Shown here one piece after another: positions 50,754-64,000 of a stretch of 64,000 nucleotides of DNA; within the stretch, counting starts at the first letter, position 1, and each line of letters opens with the position of its first letter. This DNA comes from Parapristionchus giblindavisi. Taxonomy: Eukaryota > Nematoda > Chromadorea > Rhabditida > Diplogasteridae. The notes under the pieces are model-generated. The model ran no database searches, had not been told where the DNA came from, and saw only the letters and a list, made by a program, of their open reading frames with translations. The DNA is taken from the NCBI GenBank assembly GCA_943737045.1, contig CALSFV010000002.1, positions 806,001 through 870,000 on the forward strand, given 5' to 3'. A program made the position numbers and the translations under genes.

Positions 50754-53700
50754 ACCTGAAGTGTGTCTCATTCAGATTTTTTTCCTCTTTCACATACTAT
50801 ATCACTTGCTGAGTGTCATTGACAATTTGACTTGTAACGAACTGTTTTGTATCAAAAAAGGAGAGTACCGAAAGATAAATTTACATATTGGCCGTACTGA
50901 CCACATTGAAATAGTTTATCTTATTCAGAATTTTTCGCTCTTTCATTTGGTATATGACACGATAGGTTTCATTTTCATTTTCAAATTTCTCAAGATATCT
51001 TGATCATATCAGAGTAAAAGCTACTTTTGTACTTCGATCATTATAACAGCAGTAAAATATTACAGATTGACAAGACCTGAAGTGTGTCTCATTCAGAATT
51101 TTTTCCTCTTTCACATAGTATATCATTCGCTGAGTGTCATTGACAATTTGACTTGTAACGAACTGTTATGTACCAAAAACAGAGAGTACTGAAAGATAAA
51201 TTTACATATTGGCCGTACTGACCACTTTGAAATAGTTTATCTTATTCAGAATTTTTCGCTCTTTCATTTCGTATATGACACGATAGGTTTCATTTTCATT
51301 TTCAAATTTCTCAAGTTATCTTGATCATATCAGAGTAAAAGCTACTTTTTTTACTTCGATCATTATAACAGCAGTAAAATATTACAGATCGACATGACCT
51401 GAAGTGTGTCTCATTCAGAATCTTTTCCTCTTTCACGTAGTATATCACTCGCTGAGTATCATTGCCAATTTGACTTGTAACGAACTGTTTTGTACCAAAA
51501 ACAGAGAGTACTGAAAGATAAATTTACATATTGGCCGTACTGACCACTTTGAAATAGTTTATCTTATTCAGAATTTTTCGCTCTTTCATTTCGTATATGA
51601 CACGATAGGTTTCATTTTCATTTTCAAATTTCTCAAGTTATCTTGATCATATCAGAGTAAAAGCTACTTTTTTTACTTCGATCATTATAGCAGCAGTAAA
51701 ATATTACAGATCGACATGACATGAAGTGTGTCTCATTCAGAATCTTTTCCTCTTTCACATAGTATATCAATCGCTGAGTATCATTGACAATTTGACTTGT
51801 AACGAACTGTTTTGTACCAAAAACAGAGAGTACTGAAAGATAAATTTACATATTGGCCGTACTGACCACTTTGAAATTGTTTATCTTATTCAGAATTTTT
51901 CGCTCTTTCATTTGGTATATGACACGATAGGTTTCATTTTCATTTTCAAATTTCTCAAGTTATCTTGATCATATCAGAGTAAAAGCTACTTTTGTACTTC
52001 GATCATTATAACAGCAGTAAAATATTACAGATCGACATGACCTGAAGTGTGTCTCATTCAGATTTTTTTCCTCTTTCACATACTATATCACTTGCTGAGT
52101 GTCATTGACAATTTGACTTGTAACGAACTGTTTTGTATCAAAAAAGGAGAGTACCGAAAGATAAATTTACATATTGGCCGTACTGACCACATTGAAATAG
52201 TTTATCTTATTCAGAATTTTTCGCTCTTTCATTTGGTATATGACACGATAGGTTTCATTTTCATTTTCACATTTCTCAAGTTATCTTGATCATATCAGAG
52301 TAAAAGCTACTTTTGTACTTCGATCATTATAACAGCAGTAAAATATTACAGATCGACATGACCTGAAGTGTGTCTCATTCAGAATCTTTTCCTCTTTCAC
52401 GTAGTATATCACTCGCTGAGTATCATTGCCAATTTGACTTGTAACGAACTGTTTTGTACCAAAAACAGAGAGTACTGAAAGATAAATTTACATATTGGCC
52501 GTACTGACCACTTTGAAATAGTTTATCTTATTCAGAATTTTTCGCTCTTTCATTTCGTATATGACACGATAGGTTTCATTTTCATTTTCAAATTTCTCAA
52601 GTTATCTTGATCATATCAGAGTAAAAGCTACTTTTTTTACTTCGATCATTATAGCAGCAGTAAAATATTACAGATCGACATGACATGAAGTGTGTCTCAT
52701 TCAGAATCTTTTCCTCTTTCACATAGTATATCAATCGCTGAGTATCATTGACAATTTGACTTGTAACGAACTGTTTTGTACCAAAAACAGAGAGTACTGA
52801 AAGATAAATTTACATATTGGCCGTACTGACCACTTTGAAATTGTTTATCTTATTCAGAATTTTTCGCTCTTTCATTTGGTATATGACACGATAGGTTTCA
52901 TTTTCATTTCAAATTTCTCAAGTTATCTTGATCATATCAGAGTAAAAGCTACTTTTGTACTTCGATCATTATAACAGCAGTAAAATATTACAGATCGACA
53001 TGACCTGAAGTGTGTCTCATTCAGAATTTTTTCCTCTTTCACGTAGTATATCACTCGCTGAGTATCATTGCCAATTTGACTTGTAACGAACTGTTTTGTA
53101 CCAAAAACAGAGAGTACTGAAAGATAAATTTACATATTGGCCGTACTGACCACTTTGAAATTGTTTATCTTATTCAGAATTTTTCGCTCTTTCATTTGGT
53201 ATATGACACGATAGGTTTCATTTTCATTTTCAAATTTCTCAAGTTATCTTGATCATATCAGAGTAAAAGCTACTTTTGTACTTCGATCATTATAACAGCA
53301 GTAAAATATTACAGATTGACAAGACCTGAAGTGTGTCTCATTCAAAAATTTTTCCTCTTTCACATAGTATATCACTCGCTGAGTATCATTGACAATTTGA
53401 CTTGTAACGAACTGTTTTGTACCAAAAACAGAGAGTACTGAAAGATAAATTTAACCAAAAACAGAGAGTACTGAAAGATAAATTTACATATTGGCCGTAC
53501 TGACCACTTTGAAATAGTTTATCTTATTCAGAATTTTTCGCTCTTTCATTTGGTATATGACACGATAGGTTTCATTTTCATTTTCAAATTTCTCAAGTTA
53601 TCTTGATCATATCAGAGTAAAAGCTACTTTTGTACTTCGATCATTATAACAGCAGTAAAATATTACAGATTGACAAGACCTGAAGTGTGTCTCATTCAGA

Positions 53701-56700
53701 ATTTTTTCCTCTTTCACATAGTATATCATTCGCTGAGTATCATTTACAATTTGACTTGTAACGAACTGTTATGTACCAAAAACAGATAGTACTGAAAGAT
53801 AAATTTACATATTGGCCGTACTGACCACTTTGAAATAGTTTATCTTATTCAGAATTTTTCGCTCTTTCATTTGGTATATGACACGATAGGTTTCATTTTC
53901 ATTTTCAAATTTCTCAAGTTATCTTGATCATATCAGAGTAAAAGCTACTTTTGTACTTCGATCATTATAACGGCAGTAAAATATTACAGATCGACATGAC
54001 CTGAAGTGTGTCTCATTCAGAATTTTTTCCTCTTTCACGTAGTATATCACTCGCTGAGTATCTTTGCCAATTTGACTTGTAACGAACTGTTTTGTACCAA
54101 AAACAGAGAGTACTGAAAGATAAATTTACATATTGGCCGTACTGACCACTTTGAAATTGTTTATCTTATTCAGAATTTTTCGCTCTTTCATTTGGTATAT
54201 GACACGATAGGTTTCATTTTCATTTTCAAATTTCTCAAGTTATCTTGATCATATCAGAGTAAAAGCTACTTTTGTACTTCGATCATTATAACAGCAGTAA
54301 AATATTACAGATTGACAAGACCTGAAGTGTGTCTCATTCAAAAATTTTTCCTCTTTCACATAGTATATCACTCGCTGAGTATCATTGACAATTTGACTTG
54401 TAACGAACTGTTTTGTACCAAAAACAGAGAGTACTGAAAGATAAATTTAACCAAAAACAGAGAGTACTGAAAGATAAATTTACATATTGGCCGTACTGAC
54501 CACTTTGAAATAGTTTATCTTATTCAGAATTTTTCGCTCTTTCATTTGGTATATGACACGATAGGTTTCATTTTCATTTTCAAATTTCTCAAGTTATCTT
54601 GATCATATCAGAGTAAAAGCTACTTTTTTTACTTCGATCATTATAGCAGCAGTAAAATATTACAGATCGACATGACATGAAGTGTGTCTCATTCAGAATC
54701 TTTTCCTCTTTCACATAGTATATCAATCGCTGAGTATCATTGCCAATTTGACTTGTAACGAACTGTTTTGTACCAAAAACAGAGAGTACTGAAGGATAAA
54801 TTTACATATTGGCCGTACTGACCACTTTGAAATTGTTTATCTTATTCAGAATTTTTCGCTCTTTCATTTGGTATATGACACGATAGGTTTCATTTTCATT
54901 TTCAAATTTCTCAAGTTATCTTGATCATATCAGAGTAAAAGCTACTTTTGTACTTCGATCATTATAACAGCAGTAAAATATTACAGATTGACAAGACCTG
55001 AAGTGTGTCTCATTCAAAAATTTTTCCTCTTTCACATAGTATATCACTCGCTGAGTATCATTGACAATTTGACTTGTAACGAACTGTTTTGTACCAAAAA
55101 CAGAGAGTACTGAAAGATAAATTTAACCAAAAACAGAGAGTACTGAAAGATAAATTTACATATTGGCCGTACTGACCACTTTGAAATAGTTTATCTTATT
55201 CAGAATTTTTCGCTCTTTCATTTGGTATATGACACGATAGGTTTCATTTTCATTTTCAAATTTCTCAAGTTATCTTGATCATATCAGAGTAAAAGCTACT
55301 TTTTTTACTTCGATCATTATAGCAGCAGTAAAATATTACAGATCGACATGACATGAAGTGTGTCTCATTCAGAATCTTTTCCTCTTTCACATAGTATATC
55401 AATCGCTGAGTATCATTGCCAATTTGACTTGTAACGAACTGTTTTGTACCAAAAACAGAGAGTACTGAAGGATAAATTTACATATTGGCCGTACTGACCA
55501 CTTTGAAATTGTTTATCTTATTCAGAATTTTTCGCTCTTTCATTTGGTATATGACACGATAGGTTTCATTTTCATTTTCAAATTTCTCAAGTTATCTTGA
55601 TCATATCAGAGTAAAAGCTACTTTTGTACTTCGATCATTATAACAGCAGTAAAATATTACAGATTGACAAGACCTGAAGTGTGTCTCATTCAGAATTTTT
55701 TCCTCTTTCACATAGTATATCATTCGCTGAGTATCATTGACAATTTGACTTGTAACGAACTGTTATGTACCAAAAACAGAGAGTACTGAAAGATAAATTT
55801 ACATATTGGCCGTACTGACCACTTTGAAATAGTTTATCTTATTCAGAATTTTTCGCTCTTTCATTTCGTATATGACACGATAGGTTTTCATTTTCATTTT
55901 CAAATTTCTCAAGTTATCTTGATCATATCAGAGTAAAAGCTACTTTTTTTACTTCGATCATTATAACAGCAGTAAAATATTACAGATCGACATGACCTGA
56001 AGTGTGTCTCATTCAGAATCTTTTCCTCTTTCACGTAGTATATCACTCGCTGAGTATCATTGCCAATTTGACTTGTAACGAACTGTTTTGTACCAAAAAC
56101 AGAGAGTACTGAAAGATAAATTTACATATTGGCCGTACTGACCACTTTGAAATAGTTTATCTTATTCAGAATTTTTCGCTCTTTCATTTCGTATATGACA
56201 CGATAGGTTTCATTTTCATTTTCAAATTTCTCAAGTTATCTTGATCATATCAGAGTAAAAGCTACTTTTTTTACTTCGATCATTATAGCAGCAGTAAAAT
56301 ATTACAGATCGACATGACATGAAGTGTGTCTCATTCAGAATCTTTTCCTCTTTCACATAGTATATCAATCGCTGAGTATCATTGACAATTTGACTTGTAA
56401 CGAACTGTTTTGTACCAAAAACAGAGAGTACTGAAAGATAAATTTACATATTGGCCGTACTGACCACTTTGAAATTGTTTATCTTATTCAGAATTTTTCG
56501 CTCTTTCATTTGGTATATGACACGATAGGTTTCATTTTCATTTTCAAATTTCTCAAGTTATCTTGATCATATCAGAGTAAAAGCTACTTTTGTACTTCGA
56601 TCATTATAACAGCAGTAAAATATTACAGATCGACATGACCTGAAGTGTGTCTCATTCAGATTTTTTTCCTCTTTCACATACTATATCACTTGCTGAGTGT

Positions 56701-59700
56701 CATTGACAATTTGACTTGTAACGAACTGTTTTGTATCAAAAAAGGAGAGTACCGAAAGATAAATTTACATATTGGCCGTACTGACCACATTGAAATAGTT
56801 TATCTTATTCAGAATTTTTCGCTCTTTCATTTGGTATATGACACGATAGGTTTCATTTTCATTTTCACATTTCTCAAGTTATCTTGATCATATCAGAGTA
56901 AAAGCTACTTTTGTACTTCGATCATTATAACAGCAGTAAAATATTACAGATCGACATGACCTGAAGTGTGTCTCATTCAGAATTTTTTCCTCTTTCACGT
57001 AGTATATCACTCGCTGAGTATCATTGCCAATTTGACTTGTAACGAACTGTTTTGTACCAAAAACAGAGAGTACTGAAAGATAAATTTACATATTGGCCGT
57101 ACTGACCACTTTGAAATTGTTTATCTTATTCAGAATTTTTCGCTCTTTCATTTGGTATATGACACGAAAGGTTTCATTTTCATTTTCAAATTTCTCAAGT
57201 TATCTTGATCATATCAGAGTAAAAGCTACTTTTGTACTTCGATCATTATAACAGCAGTAAAATATTACAGATTGACAAGACCTGAAGTGTGTCTCATTCA
57301 AAAATTTTTCCTCTTTCACATAGTATATCACTCGCTGAGTATCATTGACAATTTGACTTGTAACGAACTGTTTTGTACCAAAAACAGAGAGTACTGAAAG
57401 ATAAATTTAACCAAAAACAGAGAGTACTGAAAGATAAATTTACATATTGGCCGTACTGACCACTTTGAAATAGTTTATCTTATTCAGAATTTTTCGCTCT
57501 TTCATTTGGTATATGACACGATAGGTTTCATTTTCATTTCAAATTTCTCAAGTTATCTTGATCATATCAGAGTAAAAGCTACTTTTGTACTTCGATCATT
57601 ATAACAGCAGTAAAATATTACAGATCGACATGACCTGAAGTGTGTCTCATTCAGAATTTTTTCCTCTTTCACGTAGTATATCACTCGCTGAGTATCATTG
57701 CCAATTTGACTTGTAACGAACTGTTTTGTACCAAAAACAGAGAGTACTGAAAGATAAATTTACATATTGGCCGTACTGACCACTTTGAAATTGTTTATCT
57801 TATTCAGAATTTTTCGCTCTTTCATTTGGTATATGACACGATAGGTTTCATTTTCATTTTCAAATTTCTCAAGTTATCTTGATCATATCAGAGTAAAAGC
57901 TACTTTTGTACTTCGATCATTATAACAGCAGTAAAATATTACAGATTGACAAGACCTGAAGTGTGTCTCATTCAAAAATTTTTCCTCTTTCACATAGTAT
58001 ATCACTCGCTGAGTATCATTGACAATTTGACTTGTAACGAACTGTTTTGTACCAAAAACAGAGAGTACTGAAAGATAAATTTAACCAAAAACAGAGAGTA
58101 CTGAAAGATAAATTTACATATTGGCCGTACTGACCACTTTGAAATAGTTTATCTTATTCAGAATTTTTCGCTCTTTCATTTGGTATATGACACGATAGGT
58201 TTCATTTTCATTTTCAAATTTCTCAAGTTATCTTGATCATATCAGAGTAAAAGCTACTTTTGTACTTCGATCATTATAACAGCAGTAAAATATTACAGAT
58301 TGACAAGACCTGAAGTGTGTCTCATTCAGAATTTTTTCCTCTTTCACATAGTATATCATTCGCTGAGTATCATTTACAATTTGACTTGTAACGAACTGTT
58401 ATGTACCAAAAACAGATAGTACTGAAAGATAAATTTACATATTGGCCGTACTGACCACTTTGAAATAGTTTATCTTATTCAGAATTTTTCGCTCTTTCAT
58501 TTGGTATATGACACGATAGGTTTCATTTTCATTTTCAAATTTCTCAAGTTATCTTGATCATATCAGAGTAAAAGCTACTTTTGTACTTCGATCATTATAA
58601 CAGCAGTAAAATATTACAGATCGACATGACCTGAAGTGTGTCTCATTCAGAATTTTTTCCTCTTTCACGTAGTATATCACTCGCTGAGTATCATTGCCAA
58701 TTTGACTTGTAACGAACTGTTTTGTACCAAAAACAGAGAGTACTGAAAGATAAATTTACATATTGGCCGTACTGACCACTTTGAAATTGTTTATCTTATT
58801 CAGAATTTTTCGCTCTTTCATTTGGTATATGACACGATAGGTTTCATTTTCATTTTCAAATTTCTCAAGTTATCTTGATCATATCAGAGTAAAAGCTACT
58901 TTTGTACTTCGATCATTATAACAGCAGTAAAATATTACAGATTGACAAGACCTGAAGTGTGTCTCATTCAAAAATTTTTCCTCTTTCACATAGTATATCA
59001 CTCGCTGAGTATCATTGACAATTTGACTTGTAACGAACTGTTTTGTACCAAAAACAGAGAGTACTGAAAGATAAATTTAACCAAAAACAGAGAGTACTGA
59101 AAGATAAATTTACATATTGGCCGTACTGACCACTTTGAAATAGTTTATCTTATTCAGAATTTTTCGCTCTTTCATTTGGTATATGACACGATAGGTTTCA
59201 TTTTCATTTTCAAATTTCTCAAGTTATCTTGATCATATCAGAGTAAAAGCTACTTTTGTACTTCGATCATTATAACAGCAGTAAAATATTACAGATTGAC
59301 AAGACCTGAAGTGTGTCTCATTCAGAATTTTTTCCTCTTTCACATAGTATATCATTCGCTGAGTATCATTTACAATTTGACTTGTAACGAACTGTTATGT
59401 ACCAAAAACAGATAGTACTGAAAGATAAATTTACATATTGGCCGTACTGACCACTTTGAAATAGTTTATCTTATTCAGAATTTTTCGCTCTTTCATTTGG
59501 TATATGACACGATAGGTTTCATTTTCATTTTCAAATTTCTCAAGTTATCTTGATCATATCAGAGTAAAAGCTACTTTTGTACTTCGATCATTATAACAGC
59601 AGTAAAATATTACAGATCGACATGACCTGAAGTGTGTCTCATTCAGAATTTTTTCCTCTTTCACGTAGTATATCACTCGCTGAGTATCATTGCCAATTTG

Positions 59701-62700
59701 ACTTGTAACGAACTGTTTTGTACCAAAAACAGAGAGTACTGAAAGATAAATTTACATATTGGCCGTACTGACCACTTTGAAATTGTTTATCTTATTCAGA
59801 ATTTTTCGCTCTTTCATTTGGTATATGACACGATAGGTTTCATTTTCATTTTCAAATTTCTCAAGTTATCTTGATCATATCAGAGTAAAAGCTACTTTTG
59901 TACTTCGATCATTATAACAGCAGTAAAATATTACAGATTGACAAGACCTGAAGTGTGTCTCATTCAAAAATTTTTCCTCTTTCACATAGTATATCACTCG
60001 CTGAGTATCATTGACAATTTGACTTGTAACGAACTGTTTTGTACCAAAAACAGAGAGTACTGAAAGATAAATTTAACCAAAAACAGAGAGTACTGAAAGA
60101 TAAATTTACATATTGGCCGTACTGACCACTTTAAAATAGTTTATCTTATTCAGAATTTTTCGCTCTTTCATTTGGTATATGACACGATAGGTTTCATTTT
60201 CATTTTCAAATTTCTCAAGTTATCTTGATCATATCAGAGTAAAAGCTACTTTTGTACTTCGATCATTATAACAGCAGTAAAATATTACAGATTGACAAGA
60301 CCTGAAGTGTGTCTCATTCAGAATTTTTTCCTCTTTCACATAGTATATCATTCGCTGAGTATCATTTACAATTTGACTTGTAACGAACTGTTATGTACCA
60401 AAAACAGATAGTACTGAAAGATAAATTTACATATTGGCCGTACTGACCACTTTGAAATAGTTTATCTTATTCAGAATTTTTCGCTCTTTCATTTGGTATA
60501 TGACACGATAGGTTTCATTTTCATTTTCAAATTTCTCAAGTTATCTTGATCATATCAGAGTAAAAGCTACTTTTTTACTTCGATCATTATAGCAGCAGTA
60601 AAATATTACAGATCGACATGACATGAAGTGTGTCTCATTCAGAATCTTTTCCTCTTTCACATAGTATATCACTCGCTGAGTATCATTGACAATTTGACTT
60701 GTAACGAACTGTTTTGTACCAAAAACAGAGAGTACTGAAAGATAAATTTACATATTGGCCATACTGACCACTTTGAAATAGTTTATCTTATTCAGAATTT
60801 TTCGCTCTTTCATTTGGTATATGACACGATAGGTTTCATTTTCATTTTCAAATTTCTCAAGTTATCTTGATCATATCAGAGTAAAAGCTACTTTTTTTAC
60901 TTCGATCATTATAGCAGCAGTAAAATATTACAGATCGACATGACCTGAAGTGTGTCTCATTCAGATTTTTTTTCCTCTTTCACATACTATATCACTTGCT
61001 GAGTGTCATTGACAATTTGACTTGTAACGAACTGTTTTGTATCAAAAAAGGAGAGTACCGAAAGATAAATTTACATATTGGCCGTACTGACCACATTGAA
61101 ATAGTTTATCTTATTCAGAATTTTTCGCTCTTTCATTTGGTATATGACACGATAGGTTTCATTTTCATTTTCACATTTCTCAAGTTATCTTGATCATATC
61201 AGAGTAAAAGCTACTTTTGTACTTCGATCATTATAACAGCAGTAAAATATTACAGATCGACATGACCTGAAGTGTGTCTCATTCAGAATTTTTTCCTCTT
61301 TCACGTAGTATATCACTCGCTGAGTATCATTGCCAATTTGACTTGTAACGAACTGTTTTGTACCAAAAACAGAGAGTACTGAAAGATAAATTTACATATT
61401 GGCCGTACTGACCACTTTGAAATTGTTTTATCTTATTCAGAATTTTTCGCTCTTTCATTTGGTATATGACACGATAGGTTTCATTTTCATTTTCAAATTT
61501 CTCAAGTTATCTTGATCATATCAGAGTAAAAGCTACTTTTGTACTTCGATCATTATAACAGCAGTAAAATATTACAGATTGACAAGACCTGAAGTGTGTC
61601 TCATTCAAAAATTTTTCCTCTTTCACATAGTATATCACTCGCTGAGTATCATTGACAATTTGACTTGTAACGAACTGTTTTGTACCAAAAACAGAGAGTA
61701 CTGAAAGATAAATTTAACCAAAAACAGAGAGTACTGAAAGATAAATTTACATATTGGCCATACTGACCACTTTGAAATAGTTTATCTTATTCAGAATTTT
61801 TCGCTCTTTCATTTGGTATATGACACGATAGGTTTCATTTTCATTTTCAAATTTCTCAAGTTATCTTGATCATATCAGAGTAAAAGCTACTTTTTTACTT
61901 CGATCATTATAGCAGCAGTAAAATATTACAGATCGACATGACCTGAAGTGTGTCTCATTCAGATCTTTTTCCTCTTTCACATACTATATCACTTGCTGAG
62001 TGTCATTGACAATTTGACTTGTAACGAACTGTTTTGTATCAAAAAAGGAGAGTACCGAAAGATAAATTTACATATTGGCCGTACTGACCACATTGAAATA
62101 GTTTATCTTATTCAGAATTTTTCGCTCTTTCATTTGGTATATGACACGATAGGTTTCATTTTCATTTTCACATTTCTCAAGTTATCTTGATCATATCAGA
62201 GTAAAAGCTACTTTTGTACTTCGATCATTATAACAGCAGTAAAATATTACAGATCGACATGACCTGAAGTGTGTCTCATTCAGAATTTTTTCCTCTTTCA
62301 CGTAGTATATCACTCGCTGAGTATCATTGCCAATTTGACTTGTAACGAACTGTTTTGTACCAAAAACAGAGAGTACTGAAAGATAAATTTACATATTGGC
62401 CGTACTGACCACTTTGAAATTGTTTATCTTATTCAGAATTTTTCGCTCTTTCATTTGGTATATGACACGATAGGTTTCATTTTCATTTTCAAATTTCTCA
62501 AGTTATCTTGATCATATCAGAGTAAAAGCTACTTTTGTACTTCGATCATTATAACAGCAGTAAAATATTACAGATTGACAAGACCTGAAGTGTGTCTCAT
62601 TCAAAAATTTTTCCTCTTTCACATAGTATATCACTCGCTGAGTATCATTGACAATTTGACTTGTAACGAACTGTTTTGTACCAAAAACAGAGAGTACTGA

Positions 62701-64000
62701 AAGATAAATTTAACCAAAAACAGAGAGTACTGAAAGATAAATTTACATATTGGCCGTACTGACCACTTTGAAATAGTTTATCTTATTCAGAATTTTTCGC
62801 TCTTTCATTTGGTATATGACACGATAGGTTTCATTTTCATTTTCAAATTTCTCAAGTTATCTTGATCATATCAGAGTAAAAGCTACTTTTGTACTTCGAT
62901 CATTATAACAGCAGTAAAATATTACAGATCGACATGACCTGAAGTGTGTCTCATTCAGAATTTTTTCCTCTTTCACGTAGTATATCACTCGCTGAGTATC
63001 ATTGCCAATTTGACTTGTAACGAACTGTTTTGTACCAAAAACAGAGAGTACTGAAAGATAAATTTACATATTGGCCGTACTGACCACTTTGAAATTGTTT
63101 ATCTTATTCAGAATTTTTCGCTCTTTCATTTGGTATATGACACGATAGGTTTCATTTTCATTTTCAAATTTCTCAAGTTATCTTGATCATATCAGAGTAA
63201 AAGCTACTTTTGTACTTCGATCATTATAACAGCAGTAAAATATTACAGATTGACAAGACCTGAAGTGTGTCTCATTCAAAAATTTTTCCTCTTTCACATA
63301 GTATATCACTCGCTGAGTATCATTGACAATTTGACTTGTAACGAACTGTTTTGTACCAAAAACAGAGAGTACTGAAAGATAAATTTAACCAAAAACAGAG
63401 AGTACTGAAAGATAAATTTACATATTGGCCATACTGACCACTTTGAAATAGTTTATCTTATTCAGAATTTTTCGCTCTTTCATTTGGTATATGACACGAT
63501 AGGTTTCATTTTCATTTTCAAATTTCTCAAGTTATCTTGATCATATCAGAGTAAAAGCTACTTTTTTACTTCGATCATTATAGCAGCAGTAAAATATTAC
63601 AGATCGACATGACCTGAAGTGTGTCTCATTCAGAATTTTTTCCTCTTTCACATAGTATATCACTCGCTGAGAATCATTGGCAATTTGACTTGTAACGAAC
63701 TGTTTTGTACCAAAAACAGAGAGTACTGAAAGATAAATTTACATATTGGCCGTACTGACCACTTTGAAATTGTTTATCTTATTCAGAATTTTTCGCTCTT
63801 TCATTTGGTATATGACACGATAGGTTTCATTTTCATTTTCAAATTTCTCAAGTTATCTTGATCATATCAGAGTAAAAGCTACTTTTGTACTTCGATCATT
63901 ATAACAGCAGTAAAATATTACAGATTGACAAGACCTGAAGTGTGTCTCATTCAGAATTTTTTCCTCTTTCACATAGTATATCATTCGCTGAGTATCATTG
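50754..64000 (+). repeat. 14,469-bp higher-order repeat, copy B (cut by window end)
   Basis: This is the second copy of 36285-50753, nearly identical in the stretches compared. The window ends at the point corresponding to about 49536 of copy A, so about 1.2 kb of this copy is missing. One-base insertions specific to this copy are at about 55885, 60963 and 61425. Confidence 0.88.

Larger units (their letters stand above)
13283..64000 (+). repeat. 321-bp satellite array, plus orientation (right arm, open at window end)
   Basis: Roughly 150 head-to-tail monomers (estimated from length) run without any other insertion after 13591 to the window edge. The monomer begins, for convenience, at GCCGTACTGACC and contains TTATTCAGAATTTTTCGCTC, TTTCATTTTCATTTTC, TTGATCATATCAG, CTTCGATCATTATA, GACCTGAAGTGTGTCTC and GACTTGTAACGAACTG. 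Most monomers are 321 bp; every second or third is 354 bp through a 33-bp duplication. Zones with different diagnostic variants follow each other along the array. An 80-codon frame recurs in many monomers but is a by-product of the repeat. Confidence 0.97.

Noticed and set aside
14271..62190. An 80-codon open frame repeated dozens of times in the satellite, as a possible amplified gene family
   Set aside because: Nearly all copies start at GTG, which is not a normal start in a eukaryote, the frame is a fixed by-product of the monomer, and it is broken in many monomers by one- or two-base changes. No sign of selection on codons was apparent.
8292..64000. CRISPR array
   Set aside because: The repeats are 321-354 bp, contiguous, and have no unique spacers; the context is eukaryotic.
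8292..64000. CENP-B box in the monomer
   Set aside because: The minus strand has TTCGTTACAAG, which matches the first half of the TTCG....A..CGGG core, but the CGGG half is absent (TCAA instead).

Overview
This is a eukaryotic, AT-rich window with no intact protein-coding gene. About 87% of it is one tandem satellite DNA array. The rest is unannotated intergenic DNA and decayed retrotransposons. I infer an invertebrate animal, probably an arthropod, from the base composition, a DIRS-like tyrosine-recombinase retrotransposon remnant and a Copia-type LTR remnant; the species cannot be named from the sequence alone.

Layout. Positions 1-5193 are AT-rich, non-coding-looking DNA with a few inverted repeats and one old diverged repeat pair. 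Positions 5194-8291 are a broken DIRS-like element on the minus strand. In order it holds reverse transcriptase, RNase H, a connecting region and a tyrosine-recombinase N-terminal segment. Its low-coordinate end carries a 74-bp inverted repeat pair. Positions 8292-12588 are the satellite in minus orientation, and 13283-64000 are the same satellite in plus orientation, continuing past the window edge. The two orientations meet at a remnant of an LTR retrotransposon (12589-13282), which forms the centre of a large inverted duplication.

Satellite structure. The monomer is 321 bp, or 354 bp when a 33-bp segment is duplicated. The 321-bp monomer looks like an old dimer of two diverged halves of about 160 bp. 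Monomers are arranged in nested higher-order repeats: 675-bp dimers, about 996-bp trimers, a 2,023-bp six-mer in the left arm, offsets of 1,636 bp, 3,340 bp and 4,597 bp in the right arm, and a nearly identical 14,469-bp tandem block from about 36.29 kb to the end. Diagnostic variants are zoned along the array, as expected from successive local amplifications.

Most notable observations: (1) a palindrome with arms of at least 2.0 kb whose centre is a rearranged LTR element; (2) a 120-bp piece of the neighbouring DIRS-like element pasted into a satellite monomer, flanked by a 4-bp duplication and absent from the mirror arm, so the order of events can be read; (3) the young 14.5-kb higher-order repeat; (4) a local cluster of one-base indels at 45.5-47.1 kb that probably marks poor consensus quality. 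The array is a reasonable candidate for (peri)centromeric satellite, but nothing in the sequence proves that role.
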